Of a DNA stretch of 10,814 nt, positions 1-5,930 are shown piece after piece (positions within the stretch are counted from its first letter, which is position 1; the number at the start of each line of letters is the position of its first letter). Source of the stretch: Bacteroidales bacterium UBA4360 (lineage in GTDB: Bacteria; Bacteroidota; Bacteroidia; Bacteroidales; UBA932); contig DGSO01000004.1 in NCBI GenBank assembly GCA_002393945.1, positions 45,953 through 56,766 of the forward strand. The letters are read 5' to 3'. The notes below the pieces were generated by a model, which worked only from the letters and a program-made list of their open reading frames with translations, did no database searches and was not told the DNA's origin. The position numbers were made by a program, and so were the translations under genes.

Positions 1-80
1 GCGGAGGGATTCGAACCCCCGGTGCATTGCTGCACAACAGTTTTCAAGACTGCCGCCATCGACCACTCGGCCACACCTCC
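1..80 (-). tRNA. tRNA-Ser (anticodon UGA), 3' end cut by window edge
   Basis: Read on the minus strand this folds as a class II tRNA. The 5' acceptor strand is GGAGGTG, followed by a D arm with GCCGAGTGG. The anticodon arm GCAGT-CTTGAAA-ACTGT places anticodon TGA at 46-44. A long variable arm follows, then a T arm with loop TTCGAAT. The long variable arm plus UGA anticodon identify serine, reading UCN codons. Only the first bases of the 3' acceptor strand (CGC, pairing with GTG) are inside the window, so about 5 nt plus any CCA are missing. It has its own promoter just upstream and lies 55 bp after the nitroreductase stop codon on the same strand. Confidence 0.95.
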
Positions 81-98
81 TGAGCTAGTTGTGGATTG

Positions 99-129
99 CA
101 AAGGTAGGAAAAATGTGGGAAAGTGCAAA
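99..129 (-). promoter_or_regulatory. Bacteroidetes-type promoter of tRNA-Ser
   Basis: On the minus strand there is a -33 box TTTG (129-126), a 19-bp spacer, then a -7 box TACCTTTG (106-99). This fits the Bacteroidetes primary sigma consensus TTTG-N19-TAnnTTTG. The -7 box ends 18 nt before the mature 5' end of tRNA-Ser, as expected for a short leader removed by RNase P. Spacer length is identical to the tRNA-Val promoter in this window. Confidence 0.8.
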
Positions 130-154
130 AAATTATTACCACTTATTGTAGTGG
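127..154 (-). terminator. Possible intrinsic terminator of the umuDC operon
   Basis: On the minus strand the last codons of the nitroreductase gene form CCACT-(6 nt)-AGTGG (154-139). The stop codon and a short AT stretch follow, then six T residues (132-127). The 5-bp stem is weak and the T run starts 6 nt after it, so this is only a plausible terminator. The T run overlaps the -33 box of the tRNA-Ser promoter. If it fails, the operon would read into tRNA-Ser. Confidence 0.4.
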
Positions 155-747
155 ATGTTTTCGGGTTTCCACTTGTCTTTGGGCTGGTTGTCGCCGTCGG
201 GGTGGCCGATGGGGACGATGCAGTAGGGAGTGACGCCTTCGGGGAGGCCGAGAGCAGAGATGGTCTGGGACATCCTTTCGGGGTAGGGGTAGCAGGCGGT
301 CCACACGGCGCCAAGGTCAAGGGCTTCGGCGGCGAGGAGGAGGTTCTCCGTGGCGGCGGCGCAGTCGGCAGTCCAGTTTGGATTGTCCATGCGAACCTCT
401 TCGGTGGCTTCAGGGGAAGGTTTGCGCATGATTGTGGTTTCACCGCAGACTACAACCACGAGGGGGGCGTTCCTGATCATTTTGCCGCGGGGGCCGGCGA
501 GAGCTTCCTTGACGGCATCGTCGGTAACTACAACGAAGCGCCATGGCTGGACGTTCATCCCGGTAGGGGCCGACATCGCAGCTTTGAGAAGAATCTCTGT
601 CTGCTCTGAAGAGACGGGCTCGCTGGTGTATGAGCGTACGCTTTTGCGGCTGAAAATAGTGTCGAGGGCGCCCTTGGGGGCCTCCTGTGTCTGAGCGCAA
701 GCGGCGAGTAGTGAGACGGCCGCAGCAAGAATTGCAAGTCTTTTCAT
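136..747 (-). CDS. Lipoprotein nitroreductase-family flavoprotein
   Basis: Encodes 203 aa from ATG at 747. An in-frame ATG further upstream (783) would add 12 residues ahead of the signal peptide and is rejected. The chosen ATG overlaps the upstream stop as ATGA, which supports translational coupling. Residues 1-17 form a lipoprotein signal peptide (KR, hydrophobic core, lipobox LAAC with Cys17). The rest is a nitroreductase fold: FSRKSVRSY (32-40) and SAPTGMNVQPW (59-69) match the FMN-binding N-terminal motifs. TENLLLAAEALDLGAVW (133-149) and the PIGHPD segment (179-184) are the usual C-terminal motifs. The family reduces nitroaromatics, quinones or similar compounds using NAD(P)H and FMN. 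Substrate here is unknown. Export of such an enzyme as a lipoprotein is notable because the known family is mostly cytoplasmic. It is the last gene of the umuD-umuC operon. Confidence 0.9.
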   Translation of the reverse strand: MKRLAILAAAVSLLAACAQTQEAPKGALDTIFSRKSVRSYTSEPVSSEQTEILLKAAMSAPTGMNVQPWRFVVVTDDAVKEALAGPRGKMIRNAPLVVVVCGETTIMRKPSPEATEEVRMDNPNWTADCAAATENLLLAAEALDLGAVWTACYPYPERMSQTISALGLPEGVTPYCIVPIGHPDGDNQPKDKWKPENIHYNKW

Positions 748-1409
748 CGTATCAGTTTTATTAAGGTTTTTCTGTCTGTGCATCCTGAAACAGTGCCGAT
801 ATGTTCAATGAGCCGTTCCAGGGATTCTTCCGGGGTGCCTTCGGTGGCAAGGGGATCGGCATCGTCCCTGAAGGGCCATGGAAAGTCGCCGGCGTTTCCG
901 AAGAGGGCCTCGGGTGTGGTGAACGAACTTACCTGCCAGCCGTTGTAGTGGAGGTCTTCGCCCCGGTAGACGCGCTGGATGTCACCTGTGACAACGCGGC
1001 ACTGCATCTGGAGGCGGGCGATGGCACTGTCGGCAGCGGCTTTCTTTACCCCAAGGAGTTCCCTGACCTCCTTTATGGAAATGGCTCCGTTCTTGCCGAT
1101 GAAATCTAGAATCTTCTGCCCTGAAGCGTCGGGTGAGAGGCGCGAGAGCCTCCAGGCCCGGATTTCCCTGTACCACTCTACCGTGGCGAAAGCGGCTTTC
1201 CCGCCAAGGAATTTACCATAGACGATATCGCCGCTCTGTATGCAGTCTATCTTCCAGTCCCAGGGGCCGAGGACTCCGGCGTCTCCGTCAAACCAGTACT
1301 CCGGGGCGGTGAGTTCCTCTATCGAATACCCTTGGATGGGATTCCGGAAAAAAGGTATTATTCCGGCCTCCAGGATTGCCCTGTACATTGTTTCGGCACT
1401 TGTTATCAT
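744..1409 (-). CDS. AlkZ-related winged-helix protein
   Basis: Encodes 221 aa. The ATG is 1 bp after the umuC stop and the TGA stop overlaps the nitroreductase ATG. It resembles the short 'AlkZ-related' proteins of Bacteroidales rather than full AlkZ/YcaQ glycosylases, which are about 400 aa and unhook alkylated or crosslinked bases. Visible features are an N-terminal block with GIIPFFRNPIQGYSIEE (16-32) and an aromatic-rich GPWDWKID (48-55). A winged-helix-like segment follows at about 96-150 (GQKILDFI, ISIKEVRELLG, ADSAIARLQMQCRVV), then a YRGEDLHYNGW motif (148-158). The usual N-terminal winged-helix domains of AlkZ are absent, and I see no clear QxD/QxQ catalytic motif, so glycosylase activity is not shown. 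DNA binding is likely, and its place in the umuDC operon points to a role in DNA damage. The family assignment is from memory of sequence style. Confidence 0.65.
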   Translation of the reverse strand: MITSAETMYRAILEAGIIPFFRNPIQGYSIEELTAPEYWFDGDAGVLGPWDWKIDCIQSGDIVYGKFLGGKAAFATVEWYREIRAWRLSRLSPDASGQKILDFIGKNGAISIKEVRELLGVKKAAADSAIARLQMQCRVVTGDIQRVYRGEDLHYNGWQVSSFTTPEALFGNAGDFPWPFRDDADPLATEGTPEESLERLIEHIGTVSGCTDRKTLIKLIR

Positions 1410-1410
1410 A

Positions 1411-2673
1411 CTACTTGACGCTTACTGTGGGTATGTCTTCCCACTTTGTGGTGTAATGCGGAGACTGATACTCCCTTGAAGACCAGATGACTCCGTCTCC
1501 CTGGATTCCGAAACGGAGCGTTCCGTCTCCGTAGACGGAATTTACGGCATCCATGGCCGATGACAGCTTGCGCGAGCGTTCTTCTTCCTTCGTGTCGACA
1601 AAGACGGAGCCGCTCATGTGGGCTTTGGAAATGAGCTTCGTGATAACCACTCCGGCTTTTTTGTAGCCGTATCCATCCTGAAACATTTCCCGTGTCGCAT
1701 TTACGGCTGCTGTGACAAAAGCCATGTGGTCGTCGGTGCCGTCGGGAAAAGCGGCAAGAACCGAAGCATGCGTTTGAGGGGAGCCCTCCTTGAAGCGGTT
1801 TGTGAAGGCGAAGACCGCCATCTCAAGGCAGAGGGAATGTTGCTGCCGAAGCTTGTGCACGGCCGTTTCGGCGAAGTTCGCAATTTGCTCGCAGAGGGCA
1901 TCGGCCGATGTGATTTCCTTGGTGAAACTCCTCGATACGCAGATGCTCTGGCGGTCTTCGAGGATATCGTCAAACTCGATGCAGGGTTCGCCGCGGAGTT
2001 CCTTCCATGTCCTGAATCCGGGCAGGGCGAAGAGCTTTCTGACGGCGGCTTCCGGCAGCTGTGTGTAATCCCAGGCGGTCTTTACGCCCATCGTTGCAAG
2101 CTTCGGGACAGTTCTCCTGCCGATGCCCCAGACATCGGCAACAGGGAATCGCCGCAGCACCTTCTCGATGTCCTGCGGCCTCCACATATAGCAGCCGCCT
2201 TTAAGTTTGGGGTACTGCTTGCAGAGCTTGGATGCAATTTTTGCCAGCGTTTTAGTCGGGGCGATTCCGACGGAGACCGGTATGCCGGTGGATCTGTAGC
2301 AGTCGGCCGATATCTTCTTCGCATAGGCGTCGAAGTCCGTCTCTATCCCGTTCAGGTCCATGAAGGCCTCGTCTATTGAGTATTGTTCCACGGAAGGGGA
2401 GTAGCGCCTGAGGACTTCCTGCACGCGCCGGGACATATCCCCGTAAAGGGCGAAGTTCCCCGAGAATACCGCCACATCGTGCTTTTTCACGATGTCCTTG
2501 ATCTGGAACAGCGGAGCCCCCATTTTTATGCCCAGGGCTTTGGCTTCATTCGACCTTGCAACCGCACAGCCGTCATTGTTTGACAGCACGATGACAGGTT
2601 TCCCGTTCAGCTCAGGACGGAAAACCCTCTCGCACGAGGCGAAGAAGTTGTTGCAGTCGGCAAGTGCGTACAT
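1411..2673 (-). CDS. umuC: Y-family DNA polymerase V catalytic subunit UmuC
   Basis: Encodes 420 aa, the usual length for UmuC. It copies past damaged template bases and is error-prone when activated by cleaved UmuD and RecA. The N-terminus (ALADCNNFFASCERVF) carries metal ligand Asp6. QYSIDEAFMDL (97-107) carries Asp101 and Glu102, aligning with the catalytic triad of E. coli UmuC. SVGIAPTKTLAKIASKL (134-150) is the palm/fingers motif, and VWGIGRRTVPKL (181-192) is the helix-hairpin-helix in the thumb. A little-finger domain and a UmuC-type C-terminal tail follow. At the place where UmuC proteins usually carry a clamp-binding QxxLF, this one reads SGSVF (354-358), so the sliding-clamp motif looks degenerate. 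It begins 1 bp after the umuD stop and ends 1 bp before the AlkZ-related gene. Confidence 0.97.
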   Translation of the reverse strand: MYALADCNNFFASCERVFRPELNGKPVIVLSNNDGCAVARSNEAKALGIKMGAPLFQIKDIVKKHDVAVFSGNFALYGDMSRRVQEVLRRYSPSVEQYSIDEAFMDLNGIETDFDAYAKKISADCYRSTGIPVSVGIAPTKTLAKIASKLCKQYPKLKGGCYMWRPQDIEKVLRRFPVADVWGIGRRTVPKLATMGVKTAWDYTQLPEAAVRKLFALPGFRTWKELRGEPCIEFDDILEDRQSICVSRSFTKEITSADALCEQIANFAETAVHKLRQQHSLCLEMAVFAFTNRFKEGSPQTHASVLAAFPDGTDDHMAFVTAAVNATREMFQDGYGYKKAGVVITKLISKAHMSGSVFVDTKEEERSRKLSSAMDAVNSVYGDGTLRFGIQGDGVIWSSREYQSPHYTTKWEDIPTVSVK

Positions 2674-2674
2674 C

Positions 2675-3097
2675 TCAGGCTTTCTTGATAACCCAGGTTA
2701 CTATTCCCCAGATGAGAAAACTGTTGTCGGGGCCCACAGGAATGGGCTTGTATTTTGTGTTGTGCTCGTTGCACGGCACCAGCAGCGCTCCGCCTTCGGT
2801 GAATTCAACTTTCTTCACTGTGTATTCACCGTCAATGAAGCAAACTGCCTTGCAGCCGTTCCAGGGATCAACCGACCTGTCCACAATGAGGATATCTCCT
2901 TCATCCATGTCTGCGTCGACCATGGAGACGCCGTCCACCCTGAAGAAGAAGGTGGATGCCGAGTGTCTTACCAAAAGCTTCACGAGGTCCAGCTTCTCGT
3001 GGACGTTTTCTGCGGGGGAAGGGAATCCGGCTTTAATCTGGCCGAGCATCTCTCCTTCGAAACTGCTGTTTATGGGATGAGGTTCAAATTTTTCCAT
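2675..3097 (-). CDS. umuD: UmuD-like self-cleaving S24 peptidase
   Basis: Encodes 140 aa, like E. coli UmuD (139 aa), with no helix-turn-helix and so not a LexA repressor. AGFPSPAE (23-30) is the autocleavage site, with the scissile Ala23-Gly24 bond in the place of Cys24-Gly25 of UmuD. DGVSM (55-59) holds the nucleophile Ser58, and EYTVKKV (91-97) holds the general base Lys95. DEGDILIVDRS (65-75) is the conserved S24 strand. After RecA-stimulated cleavage, the UmuD' form activates UmuC for translesion synthesis. It is the first gene of a four-gene operon. The ATG at 3097 lies only 5 nt after a TATCTTTG -7 box, and no better upstream start exists. Regulation by DNA damage is inferred from family and from the inverted repeat around the promoter. 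Confidence 0.95.
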   Translation of the reverse strand: MEKFEPHPINSSFEGEMLGQIKAGFPSPAENVHEKLDLVKLLVRHSASTFFFRVDGVSMVDADMDEGDILIVDRSVDPWNGCKAVCFIDGEYTVKKVEFTEGGALLVPCNEHNTKYKPIPVGPDNSFLIWGIVTWVIKKA

Positions 3098-3128
3098 CGT
3101 ATCAAAGATAAGCTTTTTTGATGGAAAA
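3090..3128. repeat. 9-bp inverted repeat around the umuD promoter, candidate operator
   Basis: The arms TTTTCCATC (3090-3098) and GATGGAAAA (3120-3128) are perfect reverse complements separated by 21 bp, with arm centres 30 bp apart (about three helix turns). With one mismatch the arms extend further into the AT-rich flanks. The repeat encloses the -7 box, and the left arm covers the umuD start codon. A third GGAAAA half-site lies at 3143-3148, exactly 20 bp from the one at 3123-3128. This arrangement suits cooperative repressor binding. A role as the damage-response operator is inference. Confidence 0.45.
3103..3110 (-). promoter_or_regulatory. -7 box of the umuDC operon
   Basis: The minus strand reads TATCTTTG, an exact TAnnTTTG match, ending 5 nt before the umuD ATG. 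I find no TTTG at 19-21 bp upstream on that strand; that area is A-rich. A promoter with a good -7 but no -33 box fits a regulated gene. The predicted transcript would start at or very near the start codon. Confidence 0.65.
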
Positions 3129-3130
3129 TT

Positions 3131-3161
3131 TTTGTTTTTAACGGAAAAGATGCTACATTTG
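3131..3161 (+). promoter_or_regulatory. Promoter of tRNA-Val
   Basis: There is a TTTG at 3131-3134, a 19-bp spacer and TACATTTG at 3154-3161, a full Bacteroidetes consensus promoter. The -7 box ends 16 nt before the mature tRNA 5' end. Its -33 box lies in the region where the divergent umuD promoter would contact polymerase. Confidence 0.85.
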
Positions 3162-3177
3162 CAGTCCCAATTAAGAT

Positions 3178-3255
3178 AGGGGCGTAGCTCAGCTGGTTTA
3201 GAGCGCTTCAGTCACATTGAAGAGGTCATCGGTTCGAATCCGATCGTCCCTACCA
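3178..3255 (+). tRNA. tRNA-Val (anticodon CAC) with encoded CCA
   Basis: A complete cloverleaf can be drawn. Acceptor strand AGGGGCG pairs with CGTCCCT (one G-T pair). The D arm has GCTC/GAGC. The anticodon arm is CTTCA-GTCACAT-TGAAG with anticodon CAC at 3213-3215. The variable loop is AGGTC, and the T arm is ATCGG-TTCGAAT-CCGAT. Discriminator A is at 3252 and CCA is encoded at 3253-3255. Anticodon CAC reads GUG valine codons. Position 32 is G facing T38, which is less usual than a pyrimidine at 32. Confidence 0.93.
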
Positions 3256-3282
3256 AAAGGTTCCCGTGAGGGAGCCTTTTTT
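3256..3282 (+). terminator. Intrinsic terminator after tRNA-Val
   Basis: The stem AAGGTTCCC (3257-3265) and GGGAGCCTT (3270-3278) encloses a 4-nt loop GTGA, with one G-T pair, followed by a T run to 3282. It starts directly after the encoded CCA. The last T residues plus G3283 also supply a TTTG that could act as -33 box for the next gene. Confidence 0.88.
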
Positions 3283-3312
3283 GCGTAAATGCCCAAAAAA
3301 TAATTACATTTG
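3280..3312 (+). promoter_or_regulatory. Promoter of the CotH-family lipoprotein gene
   Basis: TACATTTG at 3305-3312 is an exact -7 box, ending 4 nt before the ATG at 3317. A TTTG at 3280-3283, made of the tail of the tRNA-Val terminator, lies 21 bp upstream and may be the -33 box. The transcript would begin at or next to the start codon. Confidence 0.65.
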
Positions 3313-3316
3313 CATC

Positions 3317-5065
3317 ATGAAAGCCGGGCGTTACATACTGTTGGCTGTGCTGACTCTTCTCCATGTCATTTCCTGTGACAGGAAGGAGATCATCCCCGTT
3401 GTAAGTCCTCAGAAGCCAGCCGGGAATCAGGGGCCTGTGGTCAATAAGACGCCGGTGAAACTGTCGGGCGGCGTAATCGGCACGGAGAGGTCTGTAGATT
3501 ACAGCACCGGGTCGGCTTCGATTACGGTGAATGGCCGGTACAATGCGTTTGACGGCAGTTTTGATACCTTCTTTGCCTCGTATGACCGCAGCGGCACATG
3601 GGTGGGCCTGGACCTTGGGAAGAAGCATGTGATTACCAAGGTGGGCTATTCTCCCCGCATCACCCAGGAGGGAAGGGTGGAGCTGGCTGTTTTCGAGGGT
3701 GCCAACGAGGCCGATTTCAGCGACGCCCTGCCCATTGCGATGGTAAAGGACCGCGCTGCCTCAGGGACCATGCACTATCTTGACGTAAACTGCTCCCGTG
3801 GATTCAGGTATGTCCGATATGTCGGCCCCAACGATGCCCGCTGCAACGTTGCCGAACTCGAATTTTACGGCTACGAGGCCGATGGGGACGACTCCTGTTT
3901 TTACCAGATAACCAACCTTCCCACGGTTGTAATCAATACGGAAAACGCCCGTGCGGTGACATCCAAGACGGACTATATAAAGAGCAACGTATTTATTGTT
4001 TCGGAGGGAGGCAAGAATCTGCTGTCTGCCCTTCAGACTGAAATACGCGGCCGCGGAAACGCCAGCTGGGATTTCCCCAAGAAACCGTATAAGATAAAGT
4101 TTCAGGAAAAGCACCGAGTGCTGGGTTCACCGTCCAATGACAGGAAGTGGACGCTGATAAACAATTACGGAGACAAGACCCTCATGCGCAACATCCTCGC
4201 CTTTGAAGTGAGCAGGCGCGTGGGCATGGCATATACGCCTTTCTGCACGCCGGTTGATGTTGTTTTCAACGGAGAGTACCAGGGCTGCTACCAGCTTTGC
4301 GATCAGGTGGAAGTGGGAACCGGTAGGGTAGAGGCCAAGGATGGCTACCTGATTGAAATAGACGCATACGCATACAGTGAGGATGTCTATTTCTACTCCG
4401 GCAAGGGTATGCCGGTGACAGTCAAGTATCCAAAGGATGACGAGATAACCACATCGCAGCTGAACTTTATCAAGAACTACTTCGGAAAGCTGGAGACAGC
4501 CCTCTGGAGTTCCAATTTCAAGGATCCCGTGAGCGGATACAGGAAGTATCTCGATGTGGACAGCTTCCTCATGAATTTCATAGTAGGGGAATTCAGCGGC
4601 AATACGGATACTTACTGGAGCGTGAACATGTACAAGGACGGGGGAGACGGAGTTCTGTTCACCGGTCCGGCATGGGATTATGACCTCGCATTCGAGAACG
4701 ACCAGAGAACTTACCCCATAAACAATCTTTCAGACTATATATATGCCAGTGCAGGCTCTGTAGCCTCCGATGCGACCAGAACCATGGTAAACAAGATTGT
4801 CAAGCAGGACGCTGCCGCAAAGGCACGCCTTGTGGAAATCTGGAACGCATCAAAACCGGCCCTTTCCAGTCTGAATGATTATGTGGATGAGACGGCCGCC
4901 CTGCTGGACGAGTCGCAGAAACTCAATTTCAAGCGCTGGCCCATCCTGAACCAGAGAGTTCACCAGAACAATGCCCCAAAGGGCTCATATGCCGGTGAAG
5001 TAAACGTAGTAAAATCTTACATCACCCGCAGGCTCACCCGTTTTGATGAACTGGTGAAAAAATAA
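3317..5065 (+). CDS. CotH-kinase lipoprotein with discoidin-like domain
   Basis: Encodes 582 aa from ATG 3317. The reading frame is open back to 3266, but that start would lie inside the terminator and precede the signal peptide. Residues 1-20 are a lipoprotein signal peptide (VISC lipobox, Cys20). Residues about 50-187 resemble an F5/8 type C (discoidin) carbohydrate-binding module: NAFDGSFDTFFAS, GTWVGLDLGKKHVITKVGYSPR, RYVRYVG, LEFYGYE. Residues about 200-465 are the CotH domain: IRGRGNASWDFPKKPYKIKF (243-262), KWTLINNYGDKTLMRN (277-292), and GPAWDYDLAF (450-459) with Asp453/Asp455 in the metal-binding position. In Bacillus, CotH phosphorylates spore-coat proteins. In Bacteroidota such lipoproteins are common and their targets are mostly unknown. 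The protein is probably anchored in the cell envelope, where the discoidin module may bind glycan. It stands alone between tRNA-Val and a convergent operon 4 bp away. Confidence 0.9.
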   Translation: MKAGRYILLAVLTLLHVISCDRKEIIPVVSPQKPAGNQGPVVNKTPVKLSGGVIGTERSVDYSTGSASITVNGRYNAFDGSFDTFFASYDRSGTWVGLDLGKKHVITKVGYSPRITQEGRVELAVFEGANEADFSDALPIAMVKDRAASGTMHYLDVNCSRGFRYVRYVGPNDARCNVAELEFYGYEADGDDSCFYQITNLPTVVINTENARAVTSKTDYIKSNVFIVSEGGKNLLSALQTEIRGRGNASWDFPKKPYKIKFQEKHRVLGSPSNDRKWTLINNYGDKTLMRNILAFEVSRRVGMAYTPFCTPVDVVFNGEYQGCYQLCDQVEVGTGRVEAKDGYLIEIDAYAYSEDVYFYSGKGMPVTVKYPKDDEITTSQLNFIKNYFGKLETALWSSNFKDPVSGYRKYLDVDSFLMNFIVGEFSGNTDTYWSVNMYKDGGDGVLFTGPAWDYDLAFENDQRTYPINNLSDYIYASAGSVASDATRTMVNKIVKQDAAAKARLVEIWNASKPALSSLNDYVDETAALLDESQKLNFKRWPILNQRVHQNNAPKGSYAGEVNVVKSYITRRLTRFDELVKK

Positions 5066-5069
5066 CCCG

Positions 5070-5930
5070 TTACAACTGGCTGTCTCTAAGGGAGAAGGTG
5101 TCGCCCTGGCGGATGTCTCCGGTGGTCATTCCCTTCTTGAGCCAGCGCATGCGCTGAGTTGCGGTTCCGTGGGTGAAAGACTCCTCCACGGCATATCCCT
5201 GTGCCTTTTTCTGGAGGTAATCGTCGCCGATTACGGATGCGCAGCGGATGGCTTCCTCAAGGTCTCCTTCTTCTATGGATGAGAACATGCTGCTCTCGTA
5301 GTGCGCCCAGACGCCGGCATAGAAATCGGCCTGGAGTTCGATGCGGACGCTCATGCGGTTGGAGTCTTTGGAGGACATCCTGGCCATCTGGGAATGGGCC
5401 TGGGAAAGCGTTCCAAGGAGGTTTTGGACGTGGTGTCCCACCTCGTGGGCAATGACGTATGCGTATGCAAAGTCCCCGTCAGCCCCCAGCTGGGATTTCA
5501 TCGAAGAAAAGAAGCTGAGGTCTATGTAGAGCTTCTTGTCGGCCGAGCAGTAGAAAGGGCCCATGGCGGCCTGACCGGTGCCGCAGCTGGTAGAAGTGGT
5601 GCCGGTATAGAGGACCAGGGTGGGGGATTCATAATTGCCGATGCCCGTCTGGCGGAAGTAGGCGCTCCATACATCCTCTGTCGATGCAAGAATCTGGCGC
5701 GAGAACTTTGCAAGGGCCTCGTTCTCTTCCGTGGGCTCGTATGAGGCTGTCTGGGCAGACAGTCCGCCGGCGCTCTGGACGTTGCGGAAAACGTCGGAAA
5801 TGTTGCCACCCATGAGGAGGGTGATGATGGCTACAACAGCAACTCCGCCTATTCCAAGGCCTGCTGCACTTCCGCCCTTACCGCGGCGGTCTTCGACATT
5901 GCGGCTTTCGCGCCGCCCATCCATTCTCAT
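5070..5930 (-). CDS. ypfJ: YpfJ-family neutral zinc metallopeptidase
   Basis: Encodes 286 aa, matching E. coli YpfJ in length and along its whole course (Zn_peptidase, PF04228). The start at 5930 gives MRMDGRRESRNVEDRRGKGG, which mirrors the conserved GRRES-NVEDRR N-terminus of the family, so it is preferred over the internal Met3. One membrane helix lies at about 24-41, so the catalytic part probably faces the periplasm. MGPFYCSADKKLYIDLSFF (123-141) and HEVGHHVQ (162-169) hold the zinc-binding HExxH, and ELQADFYAGVW (198-208) holds the downstream ligand motif. SFTHGTATQR (251-260) is the conserved C-terminal motif. Its ATG overlaps the GtrA stop as ATGA, so the two are likely coupled. Substrate is unknown. 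Its stop is 4 bp from the convergent CotH gene. Confidence 0.95.
   Translation of the reverse strand: MRMDGRRESRNVEDRRGKGGSAAGLGIGGVAVVAIITLLMGGNISDVFRNVQSAGGLSAQTASYEPTEENEALAKFSRQILASTEDVWSAYFRQTGIGNYESPTLVLYTGTTSTSCGTGQAAMGPFYCSADKKLYIDLSFFSSMKSQLGADGDFAYAYVIAHEVGHHVQNLLGTLSQAHSQMARMSSKDSNRMSVRIELQADFYAGVWAHYESSMFSSIEEGDLEEAIRCASVIGDDYLQKKAQGYAVEESFTHGTATQRMRWLKKGMTTGDIRQGDTFSLRDSQL

Noticed and set aside
1..80. tRNA-Ser as an integration site of a mobile element
   Set aside because: No integrase, no direct repeat of the tRNA 3' end and no phage-like genes are visible in the window.
22..609. Plus-strand open frame of 195 codons at the left end
   Set aside because: It starts inside tRNA-Ser and runs antisense to the nitroreductase; it is Gly/Val rich with no recognisable domain.
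1618..2379. Plus-strand open frame of 253 codons inside umuC
   Set aside because: It is antisense to a clear UmuC with intact motifs; its composition is that of a shadow frame and no domain is recognisable.
3211..3215. tRNA at 3178-3255 read as tRNA-Asp because GTC occurs in the anticodon loop
   Set aside because: With the 5-bp stem CTTCA/TGAAG the 7-nt loop is GTCACAT, so T33 is followed by CAC at positions 34-36, giving valine.
3212..3628. Minus-strand open frame of 138 codons ending in GFEPMTSSM
   Set aside because: It runs antisense through tRNA-Val and the CotH gene. The GFEPMTSSM-type ending is the well-known artefact of translating a tRNA T arm backwards.
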